In this document: in pieces, positions 9,501-18,879 of the stretch
Numbering within the stretch: position 1 is the first letter of the stretch
Layout of the letters: every line of letters begins with the position of its first letter
Assembly (NCBI RefSeq): GCF_005116475.1
Contig: NZ_SWBO01000013.1
Coordinates: forward strand, 1 to 64,000
DNA from: Pedobacter cryotolerans
GTDB taxonomy: Bacteria > Bacteroidota > Bacteroidia > Sphingobacteriales > Sphingobacteriaceae
DNA: 64,000 nt
Direction of reading: 5' to 3'
Position numbers and translations under genes: made by a program
The notes under the pieces: model-generated
The model's input: the letters and a program-made list of their open reading frames with translations, nothing else
Databases searched by the model: none
Told to the model about the DNA's origin: nothing

Positions 9501-10670
9501 TTATGGTGCTTTTATTTCTTCTACCTTGTATGCTAAATTTACTGTTCTGTTATCTTTGGTTTGTATAGTCATCATTTTCGGGCCAGGTTCTTTTAACTCT
9601 TTAATGCCAGCTGCCACATCGCAAAAATTATAAACACCTGTTTTAACACCGTTTATATGAGTGATCACGTCTCCATCAGCAATTTGTCCTTCTAAATCTT
9701 TCCAAATGTGTGCAACCGTTAATTGTCCTTTTGCTACAGTGATGCTAAAATTGGTTTGTCTGAATTTAGGATTAATAACGCCCTGCTCATAAGGTACACA
9801 GTATAATCTCCTATTAGGATAATCTATAATCATTTTTGCATGCTGCATAAAAGCAACTCCTAATAAGGTATGGGGTGGATTTGAAGTTTCGGTTACAATG
9901 TTGGCAACCTTCATAGGGCCAACCCTCAATTCTGGAATATAAACTTGATAGTTAACAGCTTTATCAAGTTTGCCAGAAATGCCAAAACTTTTAGCTCCAG
10001 AACCTTCTTTTAATAATTTAGCATTTCCGTTAGCTTTTAATCGCTCAAAGTCGCTCTGTTTTAAATTCATGAAAGATCCTGATCCACTATCAAAAAGAAC
10101 TTGTAATTCTTGTCCGTTTATATAGGTGTTAAAAATTGGCAGGACACTTGGATGTTTAAAATCATGTGCATACCTGAATGATTCTTTTAAAGGATTTTCA
10201 CCAGCAATGATTGTAATTGTTTTTGATTTTGAATCAATAATACAAATGGTTTGGGCAAGCATATCACTTCCAAGTAAGCCAATAGCATCAAAACATCTTA
10301 TGGGTGATGGCTCAGGCATAATAACAGCTGTTAGGCCATTAAATTTTATTTTCTTATCCAATGTAACAAGTGAATCAATTTTAACTTGTTTATAATATGC
10401 CGTGTTACTAGTAACATCACTTATTTTTACAGAGTCGGTAATTTTTAGGTTTTGTTTTTTACAAAATTCAGTAGATAGGGAACTTTTTCCAGCACCTGTG
10501 TCAAATATAAAACGCTCTTGCTGACCATTGATCATCATTTTAATGATCATTTTCCCAGAGTAAAGCTCATAAGGAATTACAGTTGTTGCCTTTTGGGCAA
10601 TTGCGTTGTAAGTAAAAAATATACTTATTACACAAAATAATTTAATAAAAATGTTTTTTTTAAGTGCCAT
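9501..10670 (-). CDS. Periplasmic two-lobed aspartyl (retropepsin-like) protease with PDZ domain
   Basis: The 389-residue product has a signal peptide (residues 1-26, ending NAIAQ). It has two retropepsin-like lobes in one chain, with catalytic Asp57 in FDTGAG and Asp194 in FDSGSG, so it can form a complete active site by itself. Residues about 310-385 resemble a PDZ domain (ADGDVITHINGVKTG), which usually binds peptide C-termini. It lies 7 bases after the S8-like gene and 26 bases before the thioredoxin fusion, so the three probably form one operon. It should cleave peptides in the periplasm. The family is clear from motifs; the physiological substrate is not known. Confidence 0.9.
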   Translation of the reverse strand: MALKKNIFIKLFCVISIFFTYNAIAQKATTVIPYELYSGKMIIKMMINGQQERFIFDTGAGKSSLSTEFCKKQNLKITDSVKISDVTSNTAYYKQVKIDSLVTLDKKIKFNGLTAVIMPEPSPIRCFDAIGLLGSDMLAQTICIIDSKSKTITIIAGENPLKESFRYAHDFKHPSVLPIFNTYINGQELQVLFDSGSGSFMNLKQSDFERLKANGNAKLLKEGSGAKSFGISGKLDKAVNYQVYIPELRVGPMKVANIVTETSNPPHTLLGVAFMQHAKMIIDYPNRRLYCVPYEQGVINPKFRQTNFSITVAKGQLTVAHIWKDLEGQIADGDVITHINGVKTGVYNFCDVAAGIKELKEPGPKMMTIQTKDNRTVNLAYKVEEIKAP

Positions 10671-10677
10671 CTAATTC

Positions 10678-12417
10678 TTATTTTTTTGTTTTTAAAGCCG
10701 CTTCTACTGTTTTTTTCAAGTTTAAAATACCTCCAGATGTACATAATTGTTCATATAAAAATAAATCAACCACAGCTTTACCACCATTAGTAAAATTTTT
10801 CTCTACTTCTAATCCTTTTCTTGAGGTAACATTAGCCATTAGCAATTTTCTAATTTGAGTACCATTTAAATTAGGGAAATATGCTTTAATTAGAGCCGCA
10901 GATGCAGCCGCAACAGCAACACATGATGAAGGTGACGCAACAATGTTATAGGTATCGCCTGGCAAAGTAGAATATACATTAACACCTGGTACAAACATAT
11001 CTAAACTATTTTTTCCGTAGCTAGATAGTTCAGAAGGTAAGCCTTTTTTATCTGAATTAGCTATAACCATTAAGTTGGTAAATGGTAAGCCATTAAAATT
11101 TTCTCTACGTGGGTGATAAACTACTTTATCCAGATCTTCTCTTCTTTCTAAAGCTGGTACAATCACCAATATGCCTTTCTTTTCTGCCTGTCTTATGGCA
11201 TCATAAATCCATGTCTTTTGTTCAGTAGAAAATAAGCTACTTTGCTGTGAAAGAACAATTACATCAGCACCTTTATCTACTGCATATTTGATGGCAAGCG
11301 CTACGTCTTTAGGGTATGGTGCTCCACTTTTGCCTGCAACAACTAAGTTCATGATTTTAGCTTCGGGCATGATACCACTAAAACCTGTGCCATTGACATC
11401 ATTTCCTGCAATGATACCTGAAAGTAAGGTTCCAAAACCTGATGTAGCTGTTAAAAGTATATTATTGCCATATTTATTATCAGTAATATCATTTGAAGCA
11501 TCTTTAACTAAAGCTTGTCTTTGGTCGTTACCAAAAAATTTAAAAGCATCATCAAAATTTTTTTTGCTAAAGTCTATTTGCTTGTTCATAAAGTTATCGT
11601 AAACAACTTCCCAATTGACTACATAACTTTTATCTGGCATATAACCTTTATATAGTTGGCTAAACATACTAGTCATACCAAATACAGCCCTTTTTAACGA
11701 ATCTAATTCAACTGCTTTCGTTTTGTCGTAAAATAAAGCTAAGGCACTATCTGCTGGTATGTCTTTTCTAGTTTTGCCATTCCATTTGCGCATGATTTCT
11801 TTATCCCACATTTCTACATATTCTTTCTGCAAGAAGGCAAATTTGTAACTTGAATATTTACTTGCAAGACTTCCACTAGAGAGTTTCTTCAAATTATCAA
11901 AATAGACAAATTCAGATAAATTGGCTGGTTTTGGGGCGCTTTTTCTAAGTCCATTTTCTATGGTAAAATAACTTTTGCCATCAAAATAGATTTCGGCATA
12001 TTTATCCTTTAATCTAAGCCATTCTCGGTCAATTTCGCTCACGGTTTTTTCCATTGTTTGGCCTTCTTTAGAGCCTAAAAAATTCCAACCGTTAATGTCA
12101 TCAATAAATCCATTTTTATCATTGTCAATTCCGTCTAGTTTTTCGGTAGGGTTAACCCAGACAGAATTTTTTAAGGCCTCATGTTCAATGTCTGATCCTG
12201 TACCTATTAAAGCTATAATTGGTGTTTTTAGTATTTTTTTAGTTTTTAAAAGTTGCTTTGCGCCATTAAGGTCAATTCCAAAAGTTCCATTTAGCGGAGC
12301 TTCCTTATACCAACTGCCTTCTTTTACTTGTAATTTTGTCTTCTCTTTAGTTTGATCTTGAGCAAATAATTGTAATGCATTGATCAGCACTAAAAGTACT
12401 AGGAATGTTTTTTTCAT
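10678..12417 (-). CDS. S8 subtilase-like protein lacking the Asp and His of the triad (predicted pseudoprotease)
   Basis: The 579-residue product has a signal peptide (residues 1-20, ending LQLFAQ). It aligns along its length with the active subtilase at 462-2225, including the DDINGWNFLGSKEG stretch, but the catalytic positions differ. VID becomes LIG (Gly72 for Asp). HGTHV becomes FGTLL (Phe328 for the catalytic His). The GTSMASP region becomes SPSSCVA; a serine (497 or 498) may remain. With Asp and His gone it should not work as a serine protease. It heads a tight operon with the aspartyl protease and the thioredoxin fusion. A binding, chaperone or inhibitor role is possible but not shown. 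Confidence 0.88.
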   Translation of the reverse strand: MKKTFLVLLVLINALQLFAQDQTKEKTKLQVKEGSWYKEAPLNGTFGIDLNGAKQLLKTKKILKTPIIALIGTGSDIEHEALKNSVWVNPTEKLDGIDNDKNGFIDDINGWNFLGSKEGQTMEKTVSEIDREWLRLKDKYAEIYFDGKSYFTIENGLRKSAPKPANLSEFVYFDNLKKLSSGSLASKYSSYKFAFLQKEYVEMWDKEIMRKWNGKTRKDIPADSALALFYDKTKAVELDSLKRAVFGMTSMFSQLYKGYMPDKSYVVNWEVVYDNFMNKQIDFSKKNFDDAFKFFGNDQRQALVKDASNDITDNKYGNNILLTATSGFGTLLSGIIAGNDVNGTGFSGIMPEAKIMNLVVAGKSGAPYPKDVALAIKYAVDKGADVIVLSQQSSLFSTEQKTWIYDAIRQAEKKGILVIVPALERREDLDKVVYHPRRENFNGLPFTNLMVIANSDKKGLPSELSSYGKNSLDMFVPGVNVYSTLPGDTYNIVASPSSCVAVAAASAALIKAYFPNLNGTQIRKLLMANVTSRKGLEVEKNFTNGGKAVVDLFLYEQLCTSGGILNLKKTVEAALKTKK

Positions 12418-12551
12418 TGTGTGTTTTTATTGATTTTATAGTTTTATTTATTGGTGTTTTGGTTATTTAGGTGTATTTATAATGTTTAGAAATAGCCAAG
12501 CCGCTAAAACTGTTTAGCTTGGTGATTAGCTTATTTTTCATGCTGAAAATA

Positions 12552-12588
12552 ATTGAACTAACATGCTAAATTTGCACGTTAGCTCAAT
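12552..12588 (-). terminator. Terminator of the SusC-SusD-lipoprotein operon
   Basis: ATTGAACTAACATGC and GCACGTTAGCTCAAT pair over 15 positions (two G-U pairs when read on the minus strand), 17 bases past the stop codon of the lipoprotein gene. It separates the SusCD operon from the protease operon. Confidence 0.78.
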
Positions 12589-12604
12589 TTTTGTTATTGC
12601 TTAT

Positions 12605-13567
12605 TTAAGGTTTTGTTGCTATTTTGTCTAAATCAATGCCATATTTATCTTTCATGTATTGTATTACAATAGGATATTTTTGATGAATAATTGGAAATTG
12701 ACTTTTTGGATAATTTACTTCTATCGAATCAGGTTTGTATCTCATGCATAAATGAATATAATCGATAAAATTTCTGGTTGGCCCGGTATTGGTAACTAAT
12801 GATACTATGCCAATATTGAAGTTTAAGGTGTTTGTCATTTGACCTGGAAATCCTCTTTTTTTATAGTAGTTTACATCGCTAGATGATGCTGCTGCAGTTA
12901 CAATTGGAGTTGTAAAATCTATACCACTGTTAAAATTTTCTGGGGGTACAATATTGCCTTTATCCACTGCACTTTTAAAAATTTCTTTTAAAATTACGCC
13001 TCTTTTATAAAAATATTGGAACGAGGTAATTGGGCGAACTCTAGCTGTGGTATATGTACTTACTCCAGTAGTTAAGTTTTTGGTTTCTCCACGTACCCCA
13101 TCCCATGTAAATGCCCAAAAATCTAATCCTGTGTAATAATAGTTAATTGGGGTAGTAGTTTGAAAAGTTCCTGTCACAGAACTTTGACTGAGACTATCTG
13201 CAACATAAAAATATGGAGGCAATACTTTGTTAGTGATTTTAGCATTTAGATTTCCGAAAATGTGGTTAGCAATAAAATTTACAGCATCTTTTTGTTGATT
13301 TTCAGGAATATCAAATCCTTGCTTTCCAAAGGCAGGAGAAGTCCAGCTTAGACCAAAATCTTTGTCATCAAATCCCTTATAAATAATTTTTATTCCGAAA
13401 TCATCATATACTTTTTTAACAGCCAAATCATAGTCGTTTGTGCCTTGAGGAAATTTAAATCTGTCTGCACCTTCTAAAGAAGATGGTACAATTAGTTTTT
13501 CTTTATAACATGATAATGTTAAGGTGATAGAAACCAATAGAGCCGAATAAATAAATATCTTTTTCAT
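12605..13567 (-). CDS. SusD-linked lipoprotein, metallopeptidase-like but without HExxH
   Basis: The 320-residue product starts with a lipoprotein signal (lipobox LTLSC, Cys20), so it should be anchored in a membrane, probably the outer one. It follows the susD-like gene by 2 bases and is the last gene of that operon. Its N-terminal pattern (about residues 40-70, VKKVYDDFGIKIIYKG) recalls the putative zinc-binding metallopeptidases that often occupy this position after SusD, but I find no HExxH motif anywhere in it. It could be a degenerate member or an unrelated surface lipoprotein that helps bind substrate. Function is unknown. Confidence 0.72.
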   Translation of the reverse strand: MKKIFIYSALLVSITLTLSCYKEKLIVPSSLEGADRFKFPQGTNDYDLAVKKVYDDFGIKIIYKGFDDKDFGLSWTSPAFGKQGFDIPENQQKDAVNFIANHIFGNLNAKITNKVLPPYFYVADSLSQSSVTGTFQTTTPINYYYTGLDFWAFTWDGVRGETKNLTTGVSTYTTARVRPITSFQYFYKRGVILKEIFKSAVDKGNIVPPENFNSGIDFTTPIVTAAASSSDVNYYKKRGFPGQMTNTLNFNIGIVSLVTNTGPTRNFIDYIHLCMRYKPDSIEVNYPKSQFPIIHQKYPIVIQYMKDKYGIDLDKIATKP

Positions 13568-13569
13568 AA

Positions 13570-15078
13570 TTAATATTTTGGAGTTGATAAAATATTTTGC
13601 TTTAATGCTGGGTTTTTGTCAATTGCATCAAAAGGAATAGGCAATGTAAACGCAGGATCGTTTTTGTTTATGGTAAATGTTTGTGTAACGCCTCCATCTT
13701 CTTTCCAAACTCTAGAGAAGCTTTCCATTCCCCATCTGCGTAAATCAAACCATCTTAATCCTTCAAAACACATTTCTCTTCTACGTTCTGCTTTAATAAA
13801 ATCTAATAAAGCAGAACCAGATGTGCTTGCTGCAGGAACTTTATAAGCAACGCCAGAGGTTGTTTTATATCGTTTTAATCTTAGCGTTTCTAAAGTTGTA
13901 ACTGCTTCAGGTGCTCTGTTTTTTCTATAATAAGCTTCTGCCAACATTACATAGGCTTCAGATAATCTTAAAGACCTTCCGAACTCGGTAGTAATAAAAG
14001 AGTATCCTGTATTGACAGGTATTTTGCCCAATGCTTGCAAACTTGAAATGGTTGGACTTTCTTTAAAAATATAGTTGTCTTTTCTTAAATCATTTACGTC
14101 GTAAGAGCTTACTAATGCTGGAGCTGCTGTGAATAAACGTCTTGGTTGAGTTAAATTGGTTGGTGTAAGATAAATTAAATCTGTTGTAAATTTATTAAAG
14201 TCGGCACTTGAGCCAAAAAGCCATACTGCTTCTGGGTTTTTATAGTTGCTAAAAACGTAATAAGGTTGTGCAGGAGTCTGTATAAATGAGTTTAAATCAA
14301 GTAGAGATAAACCCCAATTATTTATGACATTATTTGCGTTTATTATAACCTTATCATAATCTTCCATAAATAAAGCTGTTCTAGCTTTCATTAATTGTAT
14401 CATCGGTAAGGTAACTCTGCCATCTTTAATGAACTGTTTTGTATTAGGGAGTGAAAGAAATGCAAACTCAGCTTCAGCCAAATCTTTATCAATTTGTGTA
14501 TAAACTTCTTCAACTGTTGCACGAGCTGGAAACTCTGGTTCTAAACCAGCATTAAGTTTTAACGGTACCCCTAAAGCATTCTTGTTATAATTGTAAGGTT
14601 CTCCAAAAAGGTTTACCAATTGAAAATAATAAAATGCCCTAAGTGCCAATGCTTGGCCTTTTACATAGTTTTTATCATTTGTTGTGCCAGTTACTTTATC
14701 AATATAATCTAAAGCGGCATTACAGCCTAAAATATTCTGGTAGGTAGACCTCCATACATTTTGAAATATAACATTGTCATTTCCAAGTTTAAACATATCG
14801 GGATGCCATGCAAAATAGGGTTTATTGTTTCTGTACCTTAACGCATTATTTGCATGATTTCCATTGTCAGCGGCTGTTGCAAAATCATCAGAGAATACTT
14901 CATTATAAGAAAATACGGGATGAGCTTGATTTGCTGGATCTATGTAAGCATTACCCAATAATAGCTCATTTAAAGCATTTACATCCCTAGGTATATATTC
15001 GGTTTGAGATTGTGGCTCAAGAAATTTTGAGCATGATGTAAGCAGCAATATGATGCCTAAGTATATTAATTTTTTCAT
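13570..15078 (-). CDS. RagB/SusD family nutrient-binding outer membrane lipoprotein
   Basis: The 502-residue product has a lipoprotein signal with lipobox LLTSC (Cys16). The SusD fold is shown by the N-terminal TPR-type helices (LRAFYYFQLVNLFGEP) and the classic C-terminal signature RRREMCFEGLRWFDLRRWG. It forms the lid that covers the SusC barrel and captures substrate at the cell surface. The gene starts 12 bases after susC ends and is followed 2 bases later by another lipoprotein gene, so all three are one operon. Given the proteases nearby, a RagAB-like peptide ligand is more likely than a glycan, but this is inference. Confidence 0.95.
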   Translation of the reverse strand: MKKLIYLGIILLLTSCSKFLEPQSQTEYIPRDVNALNELLLGNAYIDPANQAHPVFSYNEVFSDDFATAADNGNHANNALRYRNNKPYFAWHPDMFKLGNDNVIFQNVWRSTYQNILGCNAALDYIDKVTGTTNDKNYVKGQALALRAFYYFQLVNLFGEPYNYNKNALGVPLKLNAGLEPEFPARATVEEVYTQIDKDLAEAEFAFLSLPNTKQFIKDGRVTLPMIQLMKARTALFMEDYDKVIINANNVINNWGLSLLDLNSFIQTPAQPYYVFSNYKNPEAVWLFGSSADFNKFTTDLIYLTPTNLTQPRRLFTAAPALVSSYDVNDLRKDNYIFKESPTISSLQALGKIPVNTGYSFITTEFGRSLRLSEAYVMLAEAYYRKNRAPEAVTTLETLRLKRYKTTSGVAYKVPAASTSGSALLDFIKAERRREMCFEGLRWFDLRRWGMESFSRVWKEDGGVTQTFTINKNDPAFTLPIPFDAIDKNPALKQNILSTPKY

Positions 15079-15090
15079 TTTATTTAAATT

Positions 15091-18000
15091 TTAAAGGCCA
15101 CAAGAAATAGCAATTGTAAATGATTTTGGCATTACACTATTTTTCAATTCCGGATCCATTCCATTAAATCTTTTAGATGCAATAACGAATAAGTTATTTG
15201 CAGAACCTGTAAGTGCTAGGTTTTTCATTTTTAATCGTTCAAGGGCTTTGTTTTTAAATCTATAAGTTAGGTCCAAATTTCTAAATCTTAAAAATGATGC
15301 ATCCACAACCATAGCATCCGATAGTGCCCAAAAATCTGTTAAATAACCAGAAGAACCGTTAGGTAGGGGGGTTAACACTGTAGTAGTTGGATTAATTGAA
15401 GGTATATTTGTGGTTAATTCATCACCTGGTTTTTTCCATCTATTAATTAAATTTTTATTCACATTAAACTCTGCAGGGGGTAGTTTTAAACCAGCTGAAA
15501 AATTTGCATAAGGATTATCTAAGCGTGTTTTGCCACCTAAAATCATTGCAAATCCAGTTCCTAAAGAGAAAGATTTGTACCTGAAATTCATATTTAATCC
15601 GCTTGTAATTGATGGAATGCTTTCTCCAGAATTAACCAAAAATATGCTTGGATCTATTCTTGCTGCTGCTGGGTCTGCATCTAAAAGATTAAATTGTGCA
15701 TTACCATTGGTAGGGTTTAAACCGGCAAAAGAATAAGACCAAAAGCTGTTTACAGGATAACCTTCTTTTAAAATTCCCCCTGCTCTACCATTTAAATAAT
15801 TACCAAGTGTACTGACACCAATTGATGGTCCTGTTGTGTTCCAGTTTTTTGAAGCATTAAAACTAACGCTGAAACCAGTGGTTTGTGTGTTTATTGGAGA
15901 GAACGATACTGTAGCCTCCAAACCTCTATTTTTAATAATACCACCATTCATTGAAGTAGTAACTATGCCAAATTCATAGGGTATTTGTTGAACTAAAACT
16001 GCGTTTGATCTTCTTGAATAATAATCAGCTACAAAGTTAATTTTACCAAATAATAATAAATCAGCTCCAAAGTTCCAGTTGGTAGTTCTTTCCCATGAAA
16101 GGTTAGGGTTTGAAATTCTATTAATAGTTGAGAAATATTGATTAAATAAAGGTTTTAGTCCTTGTTTGTTAAGCATCAATTCAGGGCTCTCATTAGTAAG
16201 TGCATTACCTTGTATACCGTAAGTTGCTCTGATATTAAATTGTGTAATTTGCGGGATGTTGTTTTTGATGAATTTCTCTTCACTAACTCTCCATGAAACA
16301 CCTAATGAATAGGTTGGATCAAGGCGTTTATTAATATCCTGACCGAAACGGTTTGAAAAATCATTACGAACACTTGAGTTAATTACATATTTATTAGCAA
16401 TACTGTATGCTGCTGTAGCAAAAACAGACATGAAATTATTGGTCTGATTAAATCTACTCCATCTACCATTGTAGATATTATTAAGTATTCCAAAACCAGG
16501 ATAAGCGAGGGTTGTACCGCTGGTTGGAATAAGGTTAACAGGTAATGTTGGTGCTACAATAGCTTCTCCACGCTCTTTTGAATAACCCCACACAGTGTTC
16601 GCTGTTGAAATACTCGTTCCAGAACGAAGCTCGTGACCTACCAATACATTTAACCTGTTTTTGCTTTTTAATGTCCACGACATTCTAAAAAGGTTTTGTA
16701 AGTTATACGAACTTTGTAATGCATCATTATTAAAGTACTCACCCCCAAATGGTAACTGAGCGGCATTAAAATACTCTGAATTTGGCAAGGCCGTGCCATA
16801 ATCATAACCTCTATATCTGTTACCAATATAATAAGTATTTTCGGCCATTGTAGAAGACATGAAATTACTAGAGTAATTGTATCCTCCTATAAAATTGTAA
16901 CTAAGCCAAGGTAAAATTGTATACTTGAGGTCGGCACTAGCTGCAATTCTTGAGTTTTGCGTTAAGCTGTTAGAGTTGTCTCTTTCGTTAATAATATTGT
17001 AACTTAAAGATTGTTGCAACTTGTTATAGCTATATCCATTAGTTCTCTGAAAAGAAACTGGATTGCCAAATTCATCAAAAGCAGGAATTGCCCTACTAGT
17101 TTTTGTTGCAAATTCTATGGGATTTACACCTGTACCAAAGCCATAAATTTCGTTATATGCCCCAATAATTGAAACATTGAGCTTTAGTTTTGGAGATAAT
17201 TGAAAACCAACCCCAACTCTTCCACTTAACCTTTCAAAATCATTTCCAATCTCTTGCCCTTGTTGTCTGGAGTAACCTAATGAAGAAGTGAAATTTATTC
17301 TTTCATTTCCGCCAGAAAAACTTAAGTTATGATTTTGATCGATGCCAGTGCGTGTAAGTAAATCAAACCAATTGGTGTTGACAGTTTCTAAAAACGATCG
17401 TTTTTTAGCAAATTCATCAGCAGAAATAAAGCCCTCAATATATAATCTTTTTACACCTTCGTAAGAGTAATAATCATTAAAAGGAATACTTAAATAAGGT
17501 GTGCCAGACGCAAAAACCTCATCAGAGAATTGTATTCTCTCTTGAGAGTTCATTAGATTGAATTGCCCATAGTTTGGTTTAGAGTTAATAGTTAATGAGC
17601 CAGTATAATTTACAGACATGATATTCTGACCTTTGGCTTGTTTGGTTGTAACTAAAATTACCCCATTTGATGCTTTTGAACCATAAATTGCAGTTGCAGA
17701 GGCATCTTTAAGTACAGTAATGGTTTCAATATCTTGCGGATTTAACCATGAAACCTGGTTTCCAATAATATTTTTCATATCATCAGACATCGCTGTTGCG
17801 GCATTAATTTTTATTGGATCTTCTTGAATAATGCCATCAACTACCCACAGTGGTGATGCATCACCCAAAAGAGTAGATGTACCGCGTATTTGTATTGAAG
17901 GAGAAGAACCTACTCTTGAGCTACTATTGTTTACAATCATTCCTGGCACCACGCCTTGAAGCATTTTGTCTATTGAAGCAAAGTTGGGCATATAAATATC

Positions 18001-18729
18001 AGCCATTTTTACCGTAGCAATAGATCCAGTTACATCCCTTTTGTTTACTGTTTGATAGCCCGTTACCACTAACTCATTTAGTGCTTTAGAGTCTTCTAGT
18101 AAAGTAATGTCATATTCATCACCATCAGCAACTGGCAAAGTCTGGTCTACAAAACCAATATATGAAACCTTTATACTTGCATTTTTTGCTACAGATATAG
18201 TGAAATTGCCATATTCATTTGTAAAGCTTCTATTGGTAGTTCCTACTTCTAAAATATTTGCATTTGGAACTGGTTTGCCAGATACATCTATAACTTTTCC
18301 AGTAATACGCTTTTTAGTGCTAACTGGTGGTTTTTGAGGTTGGTTTCCTGTACTCGTATTTTTTTTCGGCGAAAGCGTTATATGTTTTCCTTTTAGCGTA
18401 TAGTCAATACTTTTGCCTTTAAATAATAAATCAAGTACCTGAGTAAGTGATTGATCTTTTACAGCAATAGAAACTTGTTGGTTTGTGTTAACTTCCTTGC
18501 CATACATGAATAATAAACCTGTTTGTTTTTCGATTTCGTTCATCACCGTTTCAAGGCGAGTGTTTTGTTTATTTAGGGTTACCTTTGTGTTTTGAGCAAA
18601 TGAAAAAGTAGAAATTAAACAGAGTATAATTGTAAATAAACTGTTGGTTAAAACTTTTTTGATGTGATGTAAATCTTTAGTGGGAGGCTTACTGTCTAAA
18701 TAATTAATGGAGATAGTATATTTCTTCAT
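15091..18729 (-). CDS. SusC/RagA family TonB-linked outer membrane transporter with STN domain
   Basis: The 1212-residue protein begins with a long N-terminal segment and a signal near residues 27-45. An STN (secretin/TonB short N-terminal) domain follows at about 47-125, the part that talks to FecR in trans-envelope signalling. Next are a carboxypeptidase-regulatory-like domain (about 140-215), a plug (from about 220, VTGYQTVNKRDVTGSIATV) and a 22-strand-type barrel. It imports a substrate captured by the SusD partner encoded next. The STN domain and the upstream sigma/FecR pair indicate substrate-induced expression. Family call is firm; the substrate is inferred from context only. Confidence 0.96.
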   Translation of the reverse strand: MKKYTISINYLDSKPPTKDLHHIKKVLTNSLFTIILCLISTFSFAQNTKVTLNKQNTRLETVMNEIEKQTGLLFMYGKEVNTNQQVSIAVKDQSLTQVLDLLFKGKSIDYTLKGKHITLSPKKNTSTGNQPQKPPVSTKKRITGKVIDVSGKPVPNANILEVGTTNRSFTNEYGNFTISVAKNASIKVSYIGFVDQTLPVADGDEYDITLLEDSKALNELVVTGYQTVNKRDVTGSIATVKMADIYMPNFASIDKMLQGVVPGMIVNNSSSRVGSSPSIQIRGTSTLLGDASPLWVVDGIIQEDPIKINAATAMSDDMKNIIGNQVSWLNPQDIETITVLKDASATAIYGSKASNGVILVTTKQAKGQNIMSVNYTGSLTINSKPNYGQFNLMNSQERIQFSDEVFASGTPYLSIPFNDYYSYEGVKRLYIEGFISADEFAKKRSFLETVNTNWFDLLTRTGIDQNHNLSFSGGNERINFTSSLGYSRQQGQEIGNDFERLSGRVGVGFQLSPKLKLNVSIIGAYNEIYGFGTGVNPIEFATKTSRAIPAFDEFGNPVSFQRTNGYSYNKLQQSLSYNIINERDNSNSLTQNSRIAASADLKYTILPWLSYNFIGGYNYSSNFMSSTMAENTYYIGNRYRGYDYGTALPNSEYFNAAQLPFGGEYFNNDALQSSYNLQNLFRMSWTLKSKNRLNVLVGHELRSGTSISTANTVWGYSKERGEAIVAPTLPVNLIPTSGTTLAYPGFGILNNIYNGRWSRFNQTNNFMSVFATAAYSIANKYVINSSVRNDFSNRFGQDINKRLDPTYSLGVSWRVSEEKFIKNNIPQITQFNIRATYGIQGNALTNESPELMLNKQGLKPLFNQYFSTINRISNPNLSWERTTNWNFGADLLLFGKINFVADYYSRRSNAVLVQQIPYEFGIVTTSMNGGIIKNRGLEATVSFSPINTQTTGFSVSFNASKNWNTTGPSIGVSTLGNYLNGRAGGILKEGYPVNSFWSYSFAGLNPTNGNAQFNLLDADPAAARIDPSIFLVNSGESIPSITSGLNMNFRYKSFSLGTGFAMILGGKTRLDNPYANFSAGLKLPPAEFNVNKNLINRWKKPGDELTTNIPSINPTTTVLTPLPNGSSGYLTDFWALSDAMVVDASFLRFRNLDLTYRFKNKALERLKMKNLALTGSANNLFVIASKRFNGMDPELKNSVMPKSFTIAISCGL

Positions 18730-18879
18730 AAGTTTAAAGTTGTTTGGTTAAAGCATTTAATTTTTAGATTGTTAATGAAGCATTTAGTTGGCAAAGGTTA
18801 TTAGCCTTTCAATTTTCATCATAGAGGCGGTAAATTTTAATTCATAAGCTATAATTTTAAATTGTATGTATATTTTGAG

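Noticed and set aside
462..13567. Type IX secretion C-terminal signals on the proteases
   Set aside because: I looked at the C-termini of the S8, aspartyl and metalloprotease products; none ends in a T9SS-type domain, so export is probably only to the periplasm or by another route.
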